Under the pieces are notes generated by a model that did not search any database, was not told where the DNA came from, and saw only the letters and a program-made list of their open reading frames with translations. From Bacteroidota bacterium (GTDB lineage Bacteria > Bacteroidota > Bacteroidia > Cytophagales > Cyclobacteriaceae): a stretch of 64,000 bases of DNA. The translations under genes and the position numbers were made by a program. Location: assembly GCA_018267215.1 (NCBI GenBank), contig JAFDYX010000024.1, positions 105,240 to 169,239 of the forward strand, given 5' to 3'. Shown here piece after piece: positions 1 to 6,481 of this stretch (positions within the stretch are counted from its first letter, which is position 1; the number at the start of each line of letters is the position of its first letter).

Positions 1-105
1 TTTGAGAAAGGGATCGTGGCCTCACACCTGATAACACAAAAGAAAAGTTTAGAGAAACAATTTTTGGAAATATTGCAAGAACAGAATGTAGAAGTCAGAA
101 GATAG
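1..105 (+). CDS. ABC transporter ATP-binding protein, C-terminal end (partial)
   Basis: The window opens inside a reading frame that ends at the TAG at 103-105, leaving 34 residues. The tail contains a SLEKQFLEIL stretch, which resembles the end of ABC-2 type ATPase subunits (SLEEIFLELT-like), and the next gene is an ABC-2 permease. I infer that this is the nucleotide-binding subunit of the same exporter. No Walker or signature motif is inside the window, so the identity rests on the tail and the neighbour. Confidence 0.6.
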   Translation, partial: FEKGIVASHLITQKKSLEKQFLEILQEQNVEVRR

Positions 106-141
106 AAGTTAGAAAATTTAAAAATCCTGAATCTAAAAAAC

Positions 142-945
142 ATGCTTCACCTGTTAAAAATTGATTTAAAAAAACTGACGAGCTACCGCACGTTTTGGGT
201 AGTGTGTGGTTTGTACTTCATAACACTGGCATTTACCACAGCCAGCGGTATGGAATTTTTAAAATGGCTGGCAAGTTTTATACATGGGTTTGGGCAGCAG
301 ATCAACATCAAACGGATTCCGTTATACCATTTTCCCGATGTGTGGCAAAACTTAGTGTATGTTAGCGGGCTATTTAAAGTAGTGCTCGCCATCATGGTAG
401 TCATATCCATCACCAACGAATTTACCTATCGCACCATCCGTCAAAATATAATTGACGGCATGAGCCGCTGGGAGTTTTTGTTGTCCAAAATTCTAACCAA
501 TGTATTGCTGAGTGCGATGAGTGTGGCCATGGTTTTTGTGATTGGATTGGTAACAGGCATGATCTACTCGCCCGAGATTATTTTAGCCGATGTGTTGACC
601 GACTTAGAATTTTTCCCCGCTTACTTTTTAGAAGTATTTGCCTTTCTTTCTTTTGCCTTGATGCTTGGGGTGCTGGTGCAGCGTTCGGGCCTTACCATTA
701 TTTTGTTGCTGCTGTCAAGCATGATCGAGGCGATTGTCAAGGTAAACATTCCCGAGGCGGCAGCCTTGCTGAAAGATTTATTTCCGATGCAATCTATTTC
801 TAACCTGGTGGCGCTGCCTTTTACACGCTATGCGTTTCAGGAAATACAAGACTACGTTTCGTGGGTAGCCGTGCTGGTTGCCCTGACGTGGGCCTTTCTG
901 TTTAACTACTTGGCCTACTTCAAATTACTGAAGTCTGATATTTAA
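142..945 (+). CDS. ABC-2 type transporter permease
   Basis: This 267-residue integral membrane protein has about six hydrophobic segments: one near residues 17-35, a pair around 75-90 and 110-135, and three more after residue 155. It shows the layout of ABC-2 permeases, including the segment reading TNEFTYRTIRQNIIDG, a cytoplasmic loop typical of this family. It lies 36 bases after the ATPase tail and should pair with it as the membrane half of an exporter. The substrate cannot be told from sequence. The start is the ATG at 142. Confidence 0.85.
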   Translation: MLHLLKIDLKKLTSYRTFWVVCGLYFITLAFTTASGMEFLKWLASFIHGFGQQINIKRIPLYHFPDVWQNLVYVSGLFKVVLAIMVVISITNEFTYRTIRQNIIDGMSRWEFLLSKILTNVLLSAMSVAMVFVIGLVTGMIYSPEIILADVLTDLEFFPAYFLEVFAFLSFALMLGVLVQRSGLTIILLLLSSMIEAIVKVNIPEAAALLKDLFPMQSISNLVALPFTRYAFQEIQDYVSWVAVLVALTWAFLFNYLAYFKLLKSDI

Positions 946-970
946 AAAACACAAAGGTTTCTTACCTTTG
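941..970 (+). promoter_or_regulatory. Promoter of the toxin-antitoxin pair (TTTA-N18-TACCTTTG)
   Basis: A perfect Bacteroidota -7 element (TACCTTTG, 963-970) lies four bases before the antitoxin ATG at 975. A weak -33 (TTTA, 941-944) sits 18 bases upstream. The position predicts an mRNA that starts at or next to the start codon. Confidence 0.55.
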
Positions 971-974
971 GTGG

Positions 975-1184
975 ATGATTACATTTTCTGACTTAGTAGA
1001 TGAGGTAAGAAAACTCGACCGCGAGCAGTTGGAGGAATTGGAAGCTATTATCCAGCGCGACAGAATTGAAAATGCCCGCAAGAAAATTCTAAAAAACATA
1101 AAGAAAGCAAAAGCCGAAGAAAAAGCAGGGAAGTTGAAGTTTTCTTCTGATATCAATGTGCTGAAAAAACAACTGGACATTTGA
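975..1184 (+). CDS. Antitoxin-like protein of a RelE/ParE-type pair
   Basis: This is a 69-residue, highly charged, helical protein with many Lys and Glu residues and no membrane segment. Size, composition and position directly before a RelE/ParE-fold toxin indicate the antitoxin of a type II system. Its stop overlaps the next start (TGATG). I could not assign a named antitoxin family. The N-terminal half, with repeated E-L-E and R-K patterns, probably forms the long helix that covers the toxin. The gene has its own promoter and interrupts what otherwise looks like a run of membrane-protein genes. Confidence 0.6.
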   Translation: MITFSDLVDEVRKLDREQLEELEAIIQRDRIENARKKILKNIKKAKAEEKAGKLKFSSDINVLKKQLDI

Positions 1185-1453
1185 TGATCAGCATCGCTTA
1201 CTCTCAGCACTTCCTTAAAATTTTTAAGAAAAGGCTAAAGGGGAATAAATCTCATCTCGAACTCTTTCTTAGCGAAGTAGAACTTTTTAAAATCGATCCG
1301 TTTCATCCTTCGTTGAATACACATAAGTTGACAGGAACCCTTCAAGGCTATTGGAGTTTTTCGATTGATGACGATTTGCGGGTAGTGTTTTATTTTTCCA
1401 CTAAAAACAAAGTAGTATTTGCCGATATCGGCACACACGATGAAGTTTACTAA
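1184..1453 (+). CDS. RelE/ParE (YafQ-like) toxin
   Basis: The 89-residue protein has the layout of the RelE/ParE fold: an N-terminal strand, basic helices (FKKRLKGNK), the HKLTGTLQGYWSFSI segment typical of YafQ/RelE relatives, the LRVVFYF strand, and a C-terminal DIGTHDEVY, where the His and Tyr fall where mRNA-interferase toxins keep active-site residues. The start is taken as the ATG at 1184, which overlaps the antitoxin stop; a TTG at 1181 is possible. Cleavage of ribosome-bound mRNA is the family function and is inferred, not shown. The next gene begins two bases after the stop. Confidence 0.8.
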   Translation: MISIAYSQHFLKIFKKRLKGNKSHLELFLSEVELFKIDPFHPSLNTHKLTGTLQGYWSFSIDDDLRVVFYFSTKNKVVFADIGTHDEVY

Positions 1454-1455
1454 CC

Positions 1456-1986
1456 ATGTATAACCACCCTTTGTTCAAAATCCCGTTCCGCTTCGGTCTG
1501 GTAGCGGGCATGCTCGGCTCGCTGGTGGTTTGGGTGTTGTATTATATGGGTAAGCACCCGTTTCTCATCCCGATTCTGATGGACTTCCGGATTGTGATCT
1601 ATGCCATCTTTATTTTTATGGCGCTGAAAATTGTGCGAGACAACTATTTGCAGGGCACTTTATTTTTTTGGCAGGGCATGGTGGGCAGCTATGTGTTTTT
1701 AATAACGGCCGGCTTAGTGGGCGCGCTGGCAACTTTGGGCTTGGCATTTTGGCAGAAAGATTTTTTGATGAGCTACATCCGCAGCACGCAAATGCAGATG
1801 ACTCATTTTAAAAAGGAATTTGTGGACAACATAGGCAGTGCAGCCTACGAGCAACAGATGGGCCAACTAACCAACACCTCGGCTTTTGCCCTGGCCAGCG
1901 ACTACTTTTTGAAAAGTTTATTTATCGGCCTATTTTTGACCATCATTATTTCCGTTATTCTCAGAAAACAAAAACAAACCCAATAA
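1456..1986 (+). CDS. DUF4199 domain membrane protein
   Basis: This 176-residue protein has four predicted membrane segments: about residues 10-30, 38-58, 68-95 and 150-170. A polar stretch between the third and fourth carries many Gln and Met residues. The layout matches DUF4199, a family found almost only in Bacteroidota and of unknown function. It is followed three bases later by a second DUF4199 gene and then by a glycosyltransferase, so the three are probably co-transcribed. That hints at an envelope role, but it is only inference. Confidence 0.75.
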   Translation: MYNHPLFKIPFRFGLVAGMLGSLVVWVLYYMGKHPFLIPILMDFRIVIYAIFIFMALKIVRDNYLQGTLFFWQGMVGSYVFLITAGLVGALATLGLAFWQKDFLMSYIRSTQMQMTHFKKEFVDNIGSAAYEQQMGQLTNTSAFALASDYFLKSLFIGLFLTIIISVILRKQKQTQ

Positions 1987-1989
1987 GTT

Positions 1990-2526
1990 ATGGAAGACCC
2001 CACACAAACACCCGAAGTTACCATACGATCTGCCGGCATACGCTACGGTATTATTTCAGGTATATTTTCATTTGCCTTTTTTATAATCCTTACCACCTTG
2101 GGGCAAACTGCAAGCGAGGGAATTTGGAGCTGGGTAGGGTATTTGGTTACTGCCGCCCTGATATTTTTAGCTCATAAATATTTTAAAGATAATGGCAATG
2201 GCTTTATGTCGTACGGCCAAGGCATAGGTGTTGCTTTTTGGGAAGGCCTTATTTCGGTGGCCATTTACATGCCGTTGTTTTACATCTATGTCAAGTTTAT
2301 TGATAGTGGGTTTATTGACATGATAAAAGAAAAACAAATAGATGCTATGCAACAAAAAGGTATGTCGGAAGACCAAATTGACCAAGCCATGCAGATTGCC
2401 GGAAAGTTTATGAGCCCGGAGATGATGCTTGTATTTGGAATTATCGGTGGCCTGATTGTTTTTATCATCATTGCATTGCTGGTGACCATCTTTACACAAA
2501 AGAAAAATCCTGAGGCATTCGCATAA
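1990..2526 (+). CDS. DUF4199 domain membrane protein
   Basis: This 178-residue protein is a paralogue of the preceding gene. It has a short polar N-terminus, membrane segments near residues 20-40, 45-60, 80-105 and 140-170, and a polar stretch between the last two (KQIDAMQQKGMSEDQIDQAM) that is characteristic of DUF4199. Function is unknown. The tight spacing on both sides suggests one transcription unit with the glycosyltransferase that follows. Confidence 0.75.
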   Translation: MEDPTQTPEVTIRSAGIRYGIISGIFSFAFFIILTTLGQTASEGIWSWVGYLVTAALIFLAHKYFKDNGNGFMSYGQGIGVAFWEGLISVAIYMPLFYIYVKFIDSGFIDMIKEKQIDAMQQKGMSEDQIDQAMQIAGKFMSPEMMLVFGIIGGLIVFIIIALLVTIFTQKKNPEAFA

Positions 2527-2535
2527 TTTATAGCT

Positions 2536-3489
2536 TTGGACATCTCATTCATCATCCCCGCCAAAGACGAAGAGCAATCTATACCTGAACTAACGAATTG
2601 GATCAGCCGTGTGATGCAAGCGCACGGCTTTTCGTATGAAGTTATTTTGATAGACGATGGCAGCACCGATGGCACGTGGGAGCAAATAAAAATAGCCAAC
2701 GGAAGTAATCCGTTTGTTAAAGGCCTGAAATTTAACCGCAACTTTGGTAAAGCCGCAGCGCTGAACGTGGGCTTTAAGTCGGCACAGGGCGATGTGGTGA
2801 TTACCATGGATGCCGACCTGCAAGACAGCCCCGATGAGGCGCCCGAACTTTACCGGATGATACGCGAGCAAAAGTTTGACATCGTGAGTGGCTGGAAAAA
2901 AAAACGCCACGACCCGATTTCGAAACGGTGGCCCTCCAAACTTTTTAATGGCGTGGTGAGCCGTATGTCGGGCATCAGGCTGCACGATTTTAACTGCGGC
3001 CTGAAAGCGTACAATGCACAGGTGGTAAAAAATATTTCAATCCATGGCGATATGCACCGCTACATTCCGGTGATAGCCAAGTGGGCGGGCTTTACGAAGA
3101 TAACGGAGAAAGTGGTGGAACACCGCGAGCGCAAATTTGGCAACAGCAAATATGGGTGGACGCGGCTGGTGAGCGGCTTTTTGGATTTGCTGACGCTGAT
3201 GTTTGTAGGCAAATTTTCGCGCAAGCCCATGCACCTGTTTGGCACGATGGGCATTATTTCGTTTATGCTGGGATTTGTTTTCACTATTAAGATTTTGTGG
3301 GACAAAGTAGATGCTGCCTGGTTTTCTAAAATCCCGTTGAAGCGCGATGTGGCAGAGCAGCCTATTTTTTATTTGGCGCTGGTGGCACTCGTTATTGGCG
3401 TGCAACTTTTTTTGGCCGGCTTTTTGGCAGAGTTACTGGCACGGCAAACCGCTTCGAAGCGCGACTACTTAGTGATTGACAAAGTTTGA
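2536..3489 (+). CDS. Glycosyltransferase family 2, polyprenol-phosphate type with membrane tail
   Basis: The N-terminal 220 residues form a GT2 (GT-A) domain. ISFIIPAKDEE starts the fold, LIDDGSTDGT carries the first acidic pair, and MDADLQDSP is the DXD-like metal and nucleotide-sugar site. Two hydrophobic segments near residues 235-255 and 275-300 anchor it in the membrane, as in bacterial relatives of dolichol-phosphate-mannose synthase and the GtrB/ArnC group. Such enzymes load a sugar onto a polyprenyl phosphate on the cytoplasmic face. The only start that keeps the first strand is a TTG at 2536. Acceptor and sugar are unknown. Confidence 0.85.
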   Translation: MDISFIIPAKDEEQSIPELTNWISRVMQAHGFSYEVILIDDGSTDGTWEQIKIANGSNPFVKGLKFNRNFGKAAALNVGFKSAQGDVVITMDADLQDSPDEAPELYRMIREQKFDIVSGWKKKRHDPISKRWPSKLFNGVVSRMSGIRLHDFNCGLKAYNAQVVKNISIHGDMHRYIPVIAKWAGFTKITEKVVEHRERKFGNSKYGWTRLVSGFLDLLTLMFVGKFSRKPMHLFGTMGIISFMLGFVFTIKILWDKVDAAWFSKIPLKRDVAEQPIFYLALVALVIGVQLFLAGFLAELLARQTASKRDYLVIDKV

Positions 3490-3574
3490 GCAGTACATTT
3501 TATCATGCCAAGCCGCTAACCCTACTTTGTACTTTTAGCTTCCTACTTCCTACTTTCTACTTTAAACTTTCAGT

Positions 3575-3607
3575 TTTTCACTTTCAGCTTTATTCCCCTT
3601 ACTTTTG
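3575..3607 (+). promoter_or_regulatory. Promoter of the putative small RNA (TTTT-N21-TACTTTTG)
   Basis: A perfect -7 element (TACTTTTG, 3600-3607) follows a T-rich -33 at 3575-3578 with 21 bases between. The nearest gene downstream is the structured GC-rich element at 3641-3749, with no plausible protein gene. The surroundings are degenerate words (CTACTTCCTACTTTC and similar), so chance cannot be excluded. Confidence 0.45.
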
Positions 3608-3612
3608 TTTCC

Positions 3613-3749
3613 CGTTTTGTATTTTGTTCTTTGAATGGTTTTATGCGGCAGGGATGGAGGCAGTTTGTTTGAGCCCGACATGGAATGTGGGCCGGACAGG
3701 CGAGTGCCGACAGCCCGGTGGCGCGCCTCGCGCCAGCCGCCCAAAATAA
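3613..3749 (+). ncRNA. Putative structured small RNA (possibly 6S-like)
   Basis: This GC-rich island lies in an AT-rich gap, just upstream of the tmRNA gene. Visible pairing: an outer stem GCGGC (3645-3649) with GCCGC (3736-3740), extended by TTAT (3641-3644) with ATAA (3746-3749); an inner hairpin GGGC (3689-3692) with GCCC (3713-3716) enclosing GGC-GAGT-GCC (3699-3708); and a perfect hairpin GGCGCG-CCT-CGCGCC (3720-3734). One long closing stem with an open inside is the shape of 6S RNA, and a 6S-like RNA (6S-Flavo) is known in Bacteroidota. I link the two from memory of the general pattern, not from an alignment. The short open frame across it has no protein-like features. Confidence 0.45.
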
Positions 3750-3825
3750 TTTTAGATTTAGGATTTGTGATTTTTTGAATGGCGGTTAAATCAAAAATCT
3801 AATATCTATAATCATCAATCAAACT

Positions 3826-4219
3826 GGGGCTGACCGGTTTTGACAGGATGTGCGAGGGTGTATGCCAGCATGCAGGCTCATGGGATGAGAGCCTTAAAAG
3901 ATAGTCCTGACAACTTACGTGGCGAAACAACTTACGCCATGGCTGCTTAATCTGAACTAAGTTTAGATTTTGCTTATCCGCTGATAAGATCGGTGGAGGC
4001 CATCATCGTCCACACCTCTGTTTGGCGGGTGTGGGTTTACGGTGTCGTCAGCATAAACTGGGTTTCGCTGTGTTGCGCAGCGGAGCCGAGACAATAGCAA
4101 CTACGATTAAACTCAGGATGCTCATGGCCTTGTTTAGTCCGACAACCAATATGAGCTAAGCATGTAGAACGTACACGTTCACCTTCTCTGGACCAGGGTT
4201 CGATTCCCTGCAGCTCCAC
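3826..4219 (+). ncRNA. ssrA: Transfer-messenger RNA (tmRNA)
   Basis: The 5' end has the hallmark GGGGCTGACCGGTTTTGACA and the 3' end has the T-arm GGTTCGATTCC. The 5' GGGGCTG pairs with CAGCTCC (4211-4217), with one G-U pair, to form the acceptor stem. Between them is the tag frame at 3921-3950, reading GETTYAMAA followed by TAA. It rescues stalled ribosomes by trans-translation and marks the peptide for proteolysis. Length near 394 bases is normal for a one-piece tmRNA. CCA is not fully encoded (CAC follows CTC), so the last bases would be added after processing. The 3' end is the first unit of a tandem repeat. Confidence 0.96.
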
Positions 4220-4331
4220 TCCTTCGGAGTTCCGGCAGGCAAGCCTGCAGCTCCACTCCTTCGGAGTTCCGGCAGGCAAGCCTGCAGCTCCACTCCTTCG
4301 GAGTTCCGGCAGGCAAGCCTGCAGCTCCACT
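4207..4331 (+). repeat. 37-bp tandem repeat growing out of the tmRNA 3' end
   Basis: Three identical 37-bp units start at 4211, 4248 and 4285, followed by ten bases of a fourth (4322-4331). The CCTG before the first unit also matches, so homology starts at 4207. Each unit carries the 3' strand of the tmRNA acceptor stem (CTGCAGCTCCAC) plus two hairpins: ACTCC-TTC-GGAGT and GCAGGC-AA-GCCTGC. The first copy of the acceptor strand is the functional one, because it directly follows the T-arm. Confidence 0.95.
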
Positions 4332-4357
4332 TTAGCCTTGGCTAAAGAAAACAATAG

Positions 4358-4389
4358 CTTGAATCTTAGTAAAAGGATTCAGGTTTTTT
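4358..4389 (+). terminator. Rho-independent terminator after tmRNA
   Basis: CTTGAATC (4358-4365) pairs with GATTCAGG (4376-4383) as an eight-pair stem with one G-T pair. Six Ts follow (4384-4389). A smaller hairpin (TTTAGCC-TT-GGCTAAA, about 4331-4346) lies just upstream. The pair probably ends tmRNA transcription after the repeats. Confidence 0.75.
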
Positions 4390-4510
4390 GTGTTTTAATA
4401 CAAACCACAAAGTGAGGAATCATGGGCAGCATACGCACCGGGTTCTGATTTTTTTTGATACATTCGTCTGTATTGGTTTTTCCTGTTAAACTTTTTTGAT
4501 ACAGAAAAAT

Positions 4511-6481
4511 ATGCTACGAAAATTAATGACTGTGGGTATTGGGGTAGGCCTTTTTGCCTATGCCCCGTTGGTAGCGCAACTGCCCACACAGAAATTTGAG
4601 CCTGTCGGTTTTTCGCAGGTAACTGTTACGGATGGCTTTTGGAAGCCGGTCATGGAAAAAGTAGCTACGGCCACTTTGCCGGTTTGTGTGCTGCAAACGG
4701 AAGTAAAAACGCCACGTATCCGAAATTTTGAAAAGGCAGCCCGCCATCAAGGTGAGTTGCACGAAGGGATTTTTTATGACGACTCTGATGTGTACAAAGC
4801 GCTGGAAGCCATTGCCTATTCGTTAAAAAATTATCCGGATGCTGCATTGGAGAAAAAAGCAGACACGTGGATTGACAAAATAGCTGCTGCCCAACTGCCC
4901 GATGGGTACATCAACACGTGGTACACGCTGAAAGGATTAGATCAGCGCTGGACAGACATGAGCATGCACGAAGATTATAATGGCGGTCATTTAATTGAGG
5001 CAGCCGTAGCTTACTATCATGCCACTGGCAAACGTAAATTGCTGGATGTAGCCATAAAATTTGCCGATTATTTTGCGAGCGTTTTCGGCCCCGGCAAAAG
5101 AGATTGGGTAACGGGGCACCAGGAACTGGAACTGGCGCTGGTGAAATTGTATAAAACCACTCAAAACAAAACGTACCTGACACTTGCCCACTGGCTGCTG
5201 GAAGAGCGTGGCCATAAGCTGGCAAAAGGTTACACATGGACTGAATGGAAAGACACAGCCTATGCGCAAGATGTGGTTCCGGTTCGACAGCAGAAGGAAA
5301 TTACAGGCCACGCAGTGCGCGCCATGTACTTATACACAGGTGCTGCCGATGTGGCTGCCCTCACAGGCGATGAAGGCTACATGGATGCCATGAACCACGT
5401 GTGGGAAGATGTGGTGTACCGCAACCTGTACCTGACGGGCGGCATCGGCTCGTCTGGCAGCAACGAAGGCTTCAGCAAAGATTATGATCTGCCCAACGAA
5501 CAGGCTTACTGCGAAACCTGCGCTTCGGTAGGCATGGTATTTTGGAACCAGCGCATGAACACCCTCACAGGCGACAGTAAGTTTGTGGATGTGTTGGAAA
5601 GAAGTTTGTATAACGCTGCCCGCGATGGCCTTTCGTTAAGTGGCGATCGGTTTTTCTATGGCAACCCGTTGGCATCGAGTGGGAAGCAAGAAAGGCGCGA
5701 ATGGTTTGGTACTGCTTGCTGCCCGGCCAACATAGCCCGCTTGGTAGCCTCGCTGGGAGATTATGTCTATGGCCAGAGCGATAACGGTATGTGGGTTAAT
5801 CTGTTTATCGGAAATACGACTACGCTCAGTATAGGTAAACAAACAGTGTCGGTTGCGCTGGAAACAAATTATCCGTGGGAAGGAAAAGTGAAGATGACAG
5901 TGCAACCGGCATCGAAAGCAAAATTTGCCGCGCATATACGCATCCCCGGCTGGGTGCAAGGACAGGCTGTGCCGGGCGATCTATATGTGTTTGATGACAG
6001 AACACCGGCCGGTTTTACTCTGACGGTAAACGGAATGCCTGCTTCCTATAAATACGAAAAAGGATATGCGGTGATAGAGCGCGAATGGAAAAGAGGAGAT
6101 GTAGTGGAGTTGAATCTACCGATGGAAGTAAAGCAGGTGAAGGCACGCCCTGAAGTGAAACAAAATACAGACCGGGTAGCACTGCAACGAGGGCCGCTGG
6201 TATATTGTGTAGAAGGAGCTGATAACAAAGGCAAGGCATGGAATATTATTCTTCCTGCTAAGACCACCTTCACCACTACATTCCAAAAAGATTTGTTGGG
6301 CGGAGTTGAAACCATTCAATTTCAGGCGCCCACCATTCAGTTGGCAAGCGATGGGCAATCGGTTACTACCGAAATAAAAACGGTTATGGCTATTCCCTAT
6401 TATGCGTGGTGCAACCGCGGCCAAAATCAAATGCAGGTATGGCTTCCACAAAAAATCAACGACATTAAAATTAACGACTGA
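4511..6481 (+). CDS. GH127 family beta-L-arabinofuranosidase-like enzyme
   Basis: This secreted 656-residue protein has a signal peptide (first ~23 residues, ending near LVAQ) and a six-hairpin (alpha/alpha)6 glycosidase domain. Against the studied GH127 enzyme HypBA1, the Glu of SNEGF (E319) falls at the acid/base position. E335 and C337 (CETC), with C403-C404 (ACCP), match the zinc site and the cysteine nucleophile. A C-terminal beta domain follows. The likely reaction is release of beta-L-arabinofuranose from plant glycans or glycoproteins. The ATG at 4511 is chosen over a TTG at 4496 because it starts the signal peptide. The stop overlaps the next start (TGATG). No SusC/SusD pair is nearby. 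Confidence 0.85.
   Translation: MLRKLMTVGIGVGLFAYAPLVAQLPTQKFEPVGFSQVTVTDGFWKPVMEKVATATLPVCVLQTEVKTPRIRNFEKAARHQGELHEGIFYDDSDVYKALEAIAYSLKNYPDAALEKKADTWIDKIAAAQLPDGYINTWYTLKGLDQRWTDMSMHEDYNGGHLIEAAVAYYHATGKRKLLDVAIKFADYFASVFGPGKRDWVTGHQELELALVKLYKTTQNKTYLTLAHWLLEERGHKLAKGYTWTEWKDTAYAQDVVPVRQQKEITGHAVRAMYLYTGAADVAALTGDEGYMDAMNHVWEDVVYRNLYLTGGIGSSGSNEGFSKDYDLPNEQAYCETCASVGMVFWNQRMNTLTGDSKFVDVLERSLYNAARDGLSLSGDRFFYGNPLASSGKQERREWFGTACCPANIARLVASLGDYVYGQSDNGMWVNLFIGNTTTLSIGKQTVSVALETNYPWEGKVKMTVQPASKAKFAAHIRIPGWVQGQAVPGDLYVFDDRTPAGFTLTVNGMPASYKYEKGYAVIEREWKRGDVVELNLPMEVKQVKARPEVKQNTDRVALQRGPLVYCVEGADNKGKAWNIILPAKTTFTTTFQKDLLGGVETIQFQAPTIQLASDGQSVTTEIKTVMAIPYYAWCNRGQNQMQVWLPQKINDIKIND

Noticed and set aside
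3486-3749. An 87-residue open frame across the GC-rich island before tmRNA
   Set aside because: It has low-complexity Phe/Ser-rich sequence at the start, no family features and no start context, and it overlaps paired RNA segments.
4037-4354. A 105-residue reverse-strand frame across tmRNA and its repeats
   Set aside because: It is the translation of the 37-bp repeat and the tmRNA gene, with no independent signs of coding.
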